From NCBI GenBank assembly GCA_014729495.1, contig WJJV01000061.1:1-21399 (forward strand): DNA of 21,399 nt, written 5' to 3'. The notes beneath the pieces were generated by a model. It worked only from the letters and a program-made list of their open reading frames with translations, was not told the origin of the DNA and did no database searches. The translations under genes and the position numbers were made by a program. This DNA is from Candidatus Woesearchaeota archaeon. GTDB taxonomy: Archaea; Nanobdellota; Nanobdellia; Woesearchaeales; UBA12501. This document shows positions 1-5,068 of the stretch, piece after piece; the first letter of the stretch is position 1, and each line of letters begins with the position of its first letter.

Positions 1-114
1 AAAAAGAGGCAGCAAGAAACAGAAAGCAAGGTCAAATGATATACATCTTGCAGGGCAGTGAAAAGTCAATTTATTTCTAATGACTCTGCAATGAAATTTA
101 TTACCATCAGATAC

Positions 115-124
115 TTTATATAAT
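115..124 (+). promoter_or_regulatory. TATA box of the methyltransferase-like gene
   Basis: TTTATATAAT is centred about 26 nt before the ATG at 146. That is the archaeal TATA-to-start distance, so the transcript is probably leaderless and the ATG at 146 is supported as the start. Confidence 0.6.
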
Positions 125-145
125 TGAGGGTGTTTTCAGCGGATT

Positions 146-913
146 ATGTTTGGGAAAGAGATCAAAGGATTCATGACCTGTGCACATACCTTTTTTGGAA
201 GACATTATTATGCTTTTAGGGCTCTTGAGGAGGACATCAAGAAGCATCCAAGAGACCATATGGACTGCTTGGTGATAGGGCCTGGATATGATGGCGAAGT
301 CACAGGACCTATAAGTGATATTGATGATTACATCCGCACATACCAGCCTTTTGAGCTTGCCAACGCAATGATAAATGCTGGCCTTGAGTCTTTTGTTATT
401 AATGTGGTGGATATAAGTCCAGAAGTACTCTCTGAGATCAGGAAGAGCCCTCCTTTGATGAAGGTGAGTGAGGGCTTCTGGAGATCCCACCTTCAAAGAT
501 GTTTAGACAAAGAAGACAATTTATTCTCTTACTATGATTCATTCTTTCCAGACTGCACTTCTTCTTCAGCTCATGGATATAAGATTGTCCAGATTCCTGA
601 TGAAGTGATCAACTCCATAAAGACAGAACCCAGAGATATCATTGCAGATGGCATTCCAGAAAGGAAGTTTGATGCTGTTGTCTGCACAACTGTGATGAGT
701 TATTATTTCATGCAATGTTTCAACAATCCTGAGATTTCAGATGAGGGCAAGAGACAGATGGAAAAGATGAGAGATTCAATATATCCTGGAGGTTATTTGA
801 TAACCACAGAGGAGCCTTTCCCAGGTAAGGAATGGGAGATTCTTGAATACAAGTGCATATCTGCTGGATCTGTTCACACAGAATCATCAGGACTGTATAG
901 GAGAATTGAATAA
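146..913 (+). CDS. Rossmann-type, SAM-dependent methyltransferase-like protein
   Basis: This 255-residue protein has the outline of a class I methyltransferase. A glycine-rich first-strand loop (LVIGPGYDG, residues 42-50) is followed by a second strand ending in an acidic residue (VINVVDIS, around 84-91). A strand-4 segment (FDAVVCTTVMSYY, around 175-187) and a GGYLITTEEP segment near 215 complete the pattern. The first glycine loop is GPGYDG rather than strict GxGxG, so the family is inferred from the overall order of strands, and the substrate is unknown. There is no signal peptide or membrane segment, so it is presumably cytoplasmic. The start is supported by a TATA box about 26 nt upstream. 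The gene converges on the Nudix gene with a 28-bp gap. I do not recognise a specific named family; CheR-like or small-molecule methyltransferases are possible. Confidence 0.6.
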   Translation: MFGKEIKGFMTCAHTFFGRHYYAFRALEEDIKKHPRDHMDCLVIGPGYDGEVTGPISDIDDYIRTYQPFELANAMINAGLESFVINVVDISPEVLSEIRKSPPLMKVSEGFWRSHLQRCLDKEDNLFSYYDSFFPDCTSSSAHGYKIVQIPDEVINSIKTEPRDIIADGIPERKFDAVVCTTVMSYYFMQCFNNPEISDEGKRQMEKMRDSIYPGGYLITTEEPFPGKEWEILEYKCISAGSVHTESSGLYRRIE

Positions 914-941
914 GAGTTTGATTGATAGTCATATCAGTATA

Positions 942-1280
942 TCAAGGAGTTTCCTCAAAGAACAATCTCATGTAAGGCTCTATCTTCAGTTCAAGAATCT
1001 CTTCTTTGGTTGCCCACCTGAAGTCAGTGTGCTCATGGCTCATCTTCACTTCTCCTTCAAGAACTTCTGCTGAATAGACAGCGAACCTATGGGGTATTGA
1101 TTGTCCGTCTTTCTCAAGATCCATATCATATGTTCCAAGAACTTCTCTGGCATCTATCCTCAATTTGGTCTCTTCACTGACTTCTCTTTCAATGCCTTTC
1201 TTTGGATCCTCTGCCGGCTCAAGCTTTCCTCCAGGAAAGTCCCAGTGTTCCGGAAAGAATGCAGCATCAGGCGACCTCAA
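942..1280 (-). CDS. Nudix hydrolase (N-terminus probably frameshifted)
   Basis: The open frame of 112 residues contains a full Nudix box: a GGKLEP segment, a conserved Glu, then REVSEET. This is the Mg-binding loop-helix that hydrolyses nucleoside diphosphates linked to another group. Substrate cannot be told from sequence. The frame as open starts at a TTG (1280) with no ribosome binding site, and lacks the first beta strand of the fold. An ATG at 1336 in another frame opens a peptide (MDRRHILKAAIM) that looks exactly like a Nudix N-terminus. A TATA box (1360-1370) sits about 29 nt upstream of that ATG. The two frames can be joined by a -1 shift near 1300-1310. The true gene is therefore probably 942-1336, broken or containing a sequence error. 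Confidence 0.75.
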   Translation of the reverse strand: MRSPDAAFFPEHWDFPGGKLEPAEDPKKGIEREVSEETKLRIDAREVLGTYDMDLEKDGQSIPHRFAVYSAEVLEGEVKMSHEHTDFRWATKEEILELKIEPYMRLFFEETP

Positions 1281-1359
1281 TAATATCAGGAAACATCTTT
1301 CATTATTGCAGCTTTCAGGATATGTCTCCTATCCATGAGTTACTGTATTCAGATTATCT

Positions 1360-1370
1360 ATTTAAATCTT
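1360..1370 (-). promoter_or_regulatory. TATA box of the Nudix gene
   Basis: On the minus strand AAGATTTAAAT lies about 29 nt before the ATG at 1336. This fits a leaderless transcript from that ATG, not the TTG at 1280. Confidence 0.45.
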
Positions 1371-1444
1371 TATGAGAGACAAGATTTATGATGAATTAAG
1401 AATGAATAAAGAAAAAGAAAAAAATAAAACAACAATCAACATCT

Positions 1445-2206
1445 TCAGCTCACGACAATCTCGAATTCCGGAGCTCTGTTAACGTCAAGCACAGTTATCT
1501 GCACTTCTTCGTTTGTCTGGCTCTTGCCGTCGCTTGCTGTGACTGTCACATCATACTTTCCGGAATCATCATATCCGGTCTTCTTTGAGCTTGAGGTCAT
1601 CCAGCCTGAGTATGAGACTGTTACCTCGTCTCCGTCATTGTCTGAGACCTGAGGATCAAGACTTACTGTCTCTCCTTCCCTGACAGTCACATCAGATAAT
1701 CCGCTTATGACTGGAGGAGCATTCCTCTGAAGCACGCTTATCTTTAATGTCTTTGATGACTGTGTCTTTCCGTCGCTCGCAGTCACTGTGACAAGATAAT
1801 CTCCTGCATCGCCTTCCTCTGTCTGCCACATTCCATTCTCATCAAGCGGAGCGCTGAATGTGTAGGATATAGGATCTCCATCAGGATCGCTTCCTCTGAC
1901 CTGAAGCTGCACCTTCTCTCCTTCATAGACTGTCACTGCAGATCCTGATTTTTGAGGAGGCGCTGTCTCCTGCTCTTCCTCTTCATCGTCTTCTGCTTCC
2001 TGAGTCTCTGTATCATCTTCCTCATCTGCCTCTTCCTCGTCGTCTGAGTCATCCAGGTCAACCTCATCTACATCATCCAGATAAGAGACCTGCTCTTCCT
2101 CTCCTTCTGCTCCTTCTTCAGCTGATTCTGCCTGGTAATAGCATCCGCTCAATGCAATCATGACCAGAATCAGAGAAACTAGCATTAATTTTGTTGGGGT
2201 TTTCAT
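1445..2206 (-). CDS. Acidic lipoprotein with two cadherin/PKD-like repeats
   Basis: This is a 253-residue predicted surface lipoprotein. Residues 5-21 form a hydrophobic signal segment ending in a lipobox (LSGC, Cys22), so it should be lipid-anchored to the outside of the cell membrane. Residues about 28-82 are almost entirely Asp/Glu, a flexible charged stalk. After this come two similar beta-sandwich repeats, each with a Ca-binding-type loop (SDPDGDPI and SDNDGDEV) and a closing VTVTASDGK strand, typical of cadherin-like/PKD-like domains. The repeats suggest adhesion or matrix binding, but no ligand is evident. The start is supported by a Shine-Dalgarno sequence (GGAGAAGGTGATA) just upstream of the ATG and an AT-rich TATA-like stretch near 2245-2258. 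It is a single-gene unit with about 100 bp of AT-rich DNA downstream. Confidence 0.7.
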   Translation of the reverse strand: MKTPTKLMLVSLILVMIALSGCYYQAESAEEGAEGEEEQVSYLDDVDEVDLDDSDDEEEADEEDDTETQEAEDDEEEEQETAPPQKSGSAVTVYEGEKVQLQVRGSDPDGDPISYTFSAPLDENGMWQTEEGDAGDYLVTVTASDGKTQSSKTLKISVLQRNAPPVISGLSDVTVREGETVSLDPQVSDNDGDEVTVSYSGWMTSSSKKTGYDDSGKYDVTVTASDGKSQTNEEVQITVLDVNRAPEFEIVVS

Positions 2207-2509
2207 TATATCACCTTCTCCATAATATTATTTATGAGCATATGTCTTTTATTATTTATATTTTACTGTTTTTTCTATTTTGAAATAGTAAATCTGACTC
2301 TGTTTTTGTGACGGTCTTGTGACAAATAATAATAACAAATTATCTTCAGATTATCCTGATATTCTGATTCTGATCTTTTGCTTAATTCTAACAGGGGTTT
2401 GTCTTATTGTATGCTGATTTCTGATGTTCTTCTTATAATCTTTTAATTCTTCTAATAATACAAATATTTATAAATCTCCATAAATCCTGAGAAATCCGGT
2501 TTCAAATAG
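2207..2509. other. AT-rich intergenic region between lipoprotein and tRNA-Tyr
   Basis: It holds the minus-strand promoter and ribosome binding site of the lipoprotein gene (about 2207-2260) and the plus-strand promoter of tRNA-Tyr near 2467-2475. I see no open frame with coding character and no clear repeat in the rest. Confidence 0.5.
2467..2475 (+). promoter_or_regulatory. TATA box of tRNA-Tyr
   Basis: TTTATAAAT lies about 39 nt before the mature 5' end of tRNA-Tyr, leaving a short 5' leader of about 13 nt for RNase P to remove. Confidence 0.5.
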
Positions 2510-2634
2510 CCCCCCATAGCTCAATGGCTAGAGCGCACGGCTGTAGATAGTCTTGGACTTTCCAGTAAATGGTAGGGATGAAAAAGAACTCAGCTGTGAC
2601 CGTGAGGTTCCCGGTTCGAGTCTGGGTGGGGGGA
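2510..2634 (+). tRNA. tRNA-Tyr (GUA) with a 52-nt intron
   Basis: The acceptor stem CCCCCCA (2510-2516) pairs with TGGGGGG (2627-2633), followed by discriminator A2634. C1-G72 and A73 are the archaeal tyrosine identity elements. The D-stem is GCTC/GAGC, the anticodon stem CACGG (2536-2540) with CCGTG (2600-2604), and the T-arm CCCGG-TTCGAGT-CTGGG. The anticodon GTA is at 2543-2545. The intron occupies 2547-2598, at the canonical position 37/38. A BHB can be drawn: bulges AGA (2545-2547) and TGA (2597-2599) are separated by CUGU pairing with GCUG (one U-U mismatch). Shifting the boundary by one base (2548-2599) gives the same mature RNA. A run of T residues (2636-2641) follows and probably ends transcription. 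No CCA is encoded. Confidence 0.93.
2547..2598 (+). other. Intron of tRNA-Tyr, position 37/38
   Basis: This 52-nt archaeal tRNA intron is to be removed by the splicing endonuclease. Its 3' part pairs with the anticodon region, as is usual for introns at this site. Confidence 0.8.
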
Positions 2635-2641
2635 CTTTTTT
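2635..2641 (+). terminator. T-run terminator after tRNA-Tyr
   Basis: CTTTTTT directly follows the discriminator base. Short T-tracts are the usual intrinsic termination signal of archaeal RNA polymerase. Confidence 0.5.
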
Positions 2642-2824
2642 ATTGAGTATTTACAATCTATCTTTTTGAGAAATATATCAGGAATATATCAGAAAATACG
2701 TAATATTTATATATGATGAAAAATTCTTGCGATTATGGCCCATAAATCTTTCTATAAGCAAATAGAGTTTTGAATATCCTCTTTTAAGCTTTTAGATGGA
2801 TTTACGCCCATATAATGCTAAAAT

Positions 2825-2972
2825 GCCCTGGTAGTGTAGTGGCCTAGCATAAAGCCCTGTCGAGGCTTTGACCCGGGTTCAAAAACAGCTTCAAAATGCT
2901 TTATTTCGCTAAAAAAACCCAAAACAGACGTTTTGGGCTATTTTGGGACTGTGGAATTTCCCGGCCAGGGCG
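2825..2972 (+). tRNA. tRNA-Asp (GUC) with a 75-nt intron in the T-loop
   Basis: The acceptor GCCCTGG (2825-2831) pairs with CCAGGGC (2965-2971), and the discriminator is G2972 as expected for Asp. The D-stem is GTGT/GCAT. The anticodon arm is uninterrupted: AAGCC-CTGTCGA-GGCTT, with GTC at 2859-2861. The T-stem strands CCGGG (2873-2877) and CCCGG (2960-2964) are separated by 82 nt instead of 7. Removing 2884-2958 restores the T-loop TTCAAAT. A BHB supports this exact cut. Bulges AAA (2882-2884) and TTT (2957-2959) flank UUCA pairing with GGAA (three Watson-Crick pairs plus a terminal A-G). An ACAG/CUGU helix lies inside the intron (2885-2888 with 2949-2952). A scanner expecting introns only in the anticodon loop would miss or truncate this gene. 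Confidence 0.9.
2884..2958 (+). other. Non-canonical intron of tRNA-Asp, position 59/60
   Basis: This 75-nt intron lies in the T-loop. Besides the BHB helices, it contains an internal hairpin CCCAAAAC/GTTTTGGG around an AGAC loop, roughly 2918-2937. There is no open frame of note. Confidence 0.82.
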
Positions 2973-3082
2973 TTTTGCATTTTCCAGAATACCAAAAAAT
3001 GAGTTGATATCACACATAAATCAGGATGATTCAGATATGATTCAGATGATTGGGCCTGTAGCTCAGCCTGGTAGAGCACTTG

Positions 3083-3094
3083 AATCATGGTGAA
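3083..3094 (+). other. tRNA-Lys intron 1 (12 nt, position 30/31)
   Basis: The inferred BHB has a central helix CACU (3077-3080) with GGUG (3089-3092) and bulges UGA (3081-3083) and AAA (3093-3095). The outer helix is AGAG (3073-3076) with CUUU (3096-3099). It uses D-arm bases, so it forms only in the precursor. Confidence 0.6.
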
Positions 3095-3101
3095 ACTTTT
3101 A

Positions 3102-3115
3102 ATCAGGCAGAGGAC
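3102..3115 (+). other. tRNA-Lys intron 2 (14 nt, position 37/38)
   Basis: The inferred canonical BHB has the restored anticodon stem CTTGA/TCAAG as outer helix. Its central helix is CUUU (3096-3099) with GAGG (3110-3113), with bulges UAA (3100-3102) and ACA (3114-3116). The five-pair outer helix is complete only after intron 1 is removed. Confidence 0.6.
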
Positions 3116-3135
3116 ATCAAGTGGTCGAGGGTTCA

Positions 3136-3157
3136 AATCCCTTCGGGCCCGCTCATG
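3136..3157 (+). repeat. Direct repeat, copy 1 (3' end of tRNA-Lys, attachment-site-like)
   Basis: These 22 bp start in the T-loop of tRNA-Lys and run 6 bp past its discriminator base. They recur exactly at 3268-3289. A tRNA 3' end repeated downstream is the usual mark of tRNA-targeted integration. Confidence 0.7.
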
Positions 3158-3267
3158 ATAAATGTGTTCAAAAGAGCAAAGGCGAGTCAAGGCAAATCAG
3201 TTCGTGCAACTCGACAAAGTCGAGTTGCACCAGGTTCGCGTGTGAACGGAGCGAACCGTTCGTTCCG
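3158..3267 (+). mobile_element. 110-bp segment between tRNA-Lys end repeats, with hairpins
   Basis: The segment is bounded by the exact 22-bp repeats. It carries a perfect 12-bp stem with an AAA loop (3204-3215 with 3219-3230) and a second, 7-bp stem GGTTCGC/GCGAACC (3233-3239 with 3251-3257). The second stem competes with a third, GAACGG/CCGTTC (3244-3249 with 3256-3261). It has no gene. I read it as a scar or miniature remnant of an integrated element. A structured RNA or regulatory leader ahead of rpoH is the alternative. Confidence 0.4.
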
Positions 3268-3289
3268 AATCCCTTCGGGCCCGCTCATG
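3268..3289 (+). repeat. Direct repeat, copy 2 (partial tRNA-Lys 3' end)
   Basis: Exact second copy of 3136-3157. It contains only the end of the T-loop, the 3' T-stem strand, the 3' acceptor strand and 6 bp beyond, so it is not a tRNA gene on its own. Confidence 0.7.
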
Positions 3290-3342
3290 TTTACTCACAG
3301 AGATCATGGAAAATATCAGATCAAGTAGGTAGGGGATGCAAA

Positions 3343-3588
3343 TTGGCTAAAGCAAAGACAGATGTTTCAAAACACATATTGGTACCAAAGCACGCCAAGC
3401 TCAGCGATAAAGAGAAGAAGGAAGTGCTTGAGAGATACAACGCAAGCGAGAGGGAGCTGCCCAAGATACTCCAGAGCGATTCAGGCATAATGAATCTTAA
3501 TGCCTCTGCCGGCGATGTCATAAAGATAACCCGGGACAGCCCTACTGCAGGCGAGATAACATATTACAGGGTGGTAATAAATGGATAA
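3343..3588 (+). CDS. rpoH: DNA-directed RNA polymerase subunit H (RPB5-like)
   Basis: This 81-residue small subunit of archaeal RNA polymerase matches the C-terminal domain of eukaryotic RPB5 and sits in the lower jaw. Family marks are VSKHILVPKHAKLS, LPKI, GDVIKITR and SPTAGEITYYRVV at the end. The open frame extends upstream into the tRNA-end repeat region, but the family begins at KxDV/KH. The best start is TTG at 3343, with GGGG (3332-3335) as ribosome binding site 7 nt before it. The ATG at 3335 is out of frame and stops at once. First gene of the polymerase operon, it overlaps rpoB2 by 8 bp. No clear TATA box lies directly upstream, so the promoter may be inside or ahead of the repeat segment or shared with the tRNAs. 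Confidence 0.9.
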   Translation: MAKAKTDVSKHILVPKHAKLSDKEKKEVLERYNASERELPKILQSDSGIMNLNASAGDVIKITRDSPTAGEITYYRVVING

Positions 3589-5068
3589 ACGGTCATCTGT
3601 TCTCATAAAGAAGTACTTTGAAGACAAGAGCACAGTCAATTCTGATATAGAATCCTTCAATAACTTTGTCGATAAAGAGCTGCAGCTGATAATAGAGGAA
3701 AACAAGGAGATAGAGCCTACTATAATACCTCATAATGTTGATGAGTTCAAGATAAAGTTTGACAGGATATGGTTGGAGAAGCCCACCATAACCGAGGCAG
3801 ACGGGTCAAAGAAGAACATCTATCCTGTTGAGGCCAGGCTGAGAAAGATAACCTATGCTGCACCTATATTCATAGAGGTCAGCGCGCACATCAACGGAGT
3901 CCAGAGAGAGCTTTTCACCACTCAGATAGGAAGCCTTCCAGTGATGCTCAAATCAAAGTACTGTCATCTCAGAGGCATAAACAGGGATGAGCTCATCAAG
4001 CATGGCGAGGATCCTGATGATCCAGGAGGATATTTCATAATCAACGGAAGCGAGAAAGTGCTGATAGCAGTTGAGGATCTTGCAGCCAACAGGATGATGG
4101 TGGAGAAGACATCAATAGGTGTATCAGAGTATGTGGGCAAGCTATTCTCAGAGAAAGGCTCATTCAAGATTCCCCATACATTTGAGAAGATGAAAGACGG
4201 CATATTCTACTTATCTTTCACAAGAGTAAAAAGGATGCCTATTGTAGTAATACTTAAGGCGCTTGGACTGACAAAGGATGAGGAGATAGTCAAGTTTGTC
4301 TCGTCAAAAAAGCAGTATAACGAACTTATGGTCAACCTTTATGAATTTGTTGATATAAAAAATGAGGAGGATGCACTTGATTTCATTGCCAGAAAGATAG
4401 GCATAACACAGTCAAAGGACATAAGGGTCGAGAAGATGCAGGAGATAGTAGACAGGTATCTGCTTCCTCACATAGGCACAGACCCAAAAGACAGGATGAT
4501 GAAGGCATATAATATGTGCAAGTATCTCAACAAGTTCATAGTGGTATCAAACAATGAGGTCAGCAGGGATGACAAGGATCATTATCTTAACAAAAGGCTC
4601 AAGCTGAGCGGTGACCTTCTTGCAGACCTATTCAGGGTAAATCTGAAGGTTCTTGTAGGAGACCTCATGTACAATTTCCAGAGGATAGTCAAGAGAGGCA
4701 AGTTCCCTTCAATAAAGGTGATAATCAGGGACAAGCTGCTGACCTCAAGGATATACAGCTCTATGGCCACAGGATCCTGGGTTGGCGCAAGGAAGGGTAT
4801 AAGCCAGAGGATACAAAGGCTCAACTTCCTTGAGACAGTAAGCCATCTGCAGAGAGTGGTCAGTCCGCTGAGTTCGTCCCAGGAGAACTTTGAGGCAAGA
4901 GGCTTGCATCCCACTCATGTCGGCAGGCTGTGTCCTGTAGAGACTCCTGAAGGAACAAACATAGGACTCAGAAAGAACCTCTCTCTTCTCGCTGAGATAT
5001 CAGGAGATGATTCAGAGGAGGAAGTACTGAAGAATCTTAAAACAATGGGGTTGGAACAAGTAAAATGA
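3581..5068 (+). CDS. rpoB2: DNA-directed RNA polymerase subunit B'' (N-terminal half of B)
   Basis: This is 495 residues, the usual length for B'' in archaea with a split second-largest subunit. It covers the protrusion, lobe and fork of the polymerase. Marks include YFIINGSEKVLIAVEDLAAN in the lobe/protrusion and the fork-end segment HPTHVGRLCPVETPEGTNIGL followed by RKNLSLLAEI near the C-terminus. It starts inside the rpoH stop region (8-bp overlap) and its TGA overlaps the rpoB1 ATG (ATGA at 5065-5068), so translation of the two halves is coupled and they can be made in equal amounts. No intein or insertion is seen. Confidence 0.97.
   Translation: MDKRSSVLIKKYFEDKSTVNSDIESFNNFVDKELQLIIEENKEIEPTIIPHNVDEFKIKFDRIWLEKPTITEADGSKKNIYPVEARLRKITYAAPIFIEVSAHINGVQRELFTTQIGSLPVMLKSKYCHLRGINRDELIKHGEDPDDPGGYFIINGSEKVLIAVEDLAANRMMVEKTSIGVSEYVGKLFSEKGSFKIPHTFEKMKDGIFYLSFTRVKRMPIVVILKALGLTKDEEIVKFVSSKKQYNELMVNLYEFVDIKNEEDALDFIARKIGITQSKDIRVEKMQEIVDRYLLPHIGTDPKDRMMKAYNMCKYLNKFIVVSNNEVSRDDKDHYLNKRLKLSGDLLADLFRVNLKVLVGDLMYNFQRIVKRGKFPSIKVIIRDKLLTSRIYSSMATGSWVGARKGISQRIQRLNFLETVSHLQRVVSPLSSSQENFEARGLHPTHVGRLCPVETPEGTNIGLRKNLSLLAEISGDDSEEEVLKNLKTMGLEQVK

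Larger units (their letters stand above)
3052..3151 (+). tRNA. tRNA-Lys (UUU) with two micro-introns
   Basis: The acceptor GGGCCTG (3052-3058) pairs with CGGGCCC (3144-3150), with discriminator G3151. The D-arm is GCTC-AGCCTGGTA-GAGC and the T-arm GAGGG-TTCAAAT-CCCTT. The 5' anticodon-stem strand CTTGA (3079-3083) is followed by 12 extra nt, then a perfect lysine loop CTTTTAA (3096-3102, anticodon TTT), then 14 extra nt before TCAAG (3117-3121). Removing 3083-3094 and 3102-3115 gives a regular 74-nt tRNA-Lys. Both excisions have a BHB (see the intron entries). The alternative is one 26-nt intron giving anticodon CAU (Met/Ile). That leaves G37, has no canonical BHB, and ignores the lysine-type loop and G73, so I consider it less likely. 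Confidence 0.8.

Noticed and set aside
3052..3151. Reading the third tRNA as Met or Ile with anticodon CAU and a single 26-nt intron
   Set aside because: It would leave G at position 37 and G73, and no 4-bp BHB can be drawn at that boundary, whereas the lysine loop CTTTTAA is present intact with two good BHBs.
3204..3289. A 3' minigene of a split tRNA (T-arm end plus acceptor end)
   Set aside because: The upstream tRNA-Lys already has this 3' end complete. The repeat also continues 6 bp beyond the tRNA, which fits an attachment-site duplication better. No 5' partner is visible.
2896..3328. Open frames overlapping the tRNA-Asp and tRNA-Lys genes
   Set aside because: They run through tRNA exons and introns, have no family resemblance, and are incidental.
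3121..3342. N-terminal extension of rpoH into the tRNA-end repeat
   Set aside because: The extra residues are translated tRNA and hairpin sequence (for example PFGPAH twice). The family starts near the TTG at 3343, which has a ribosome binding site.
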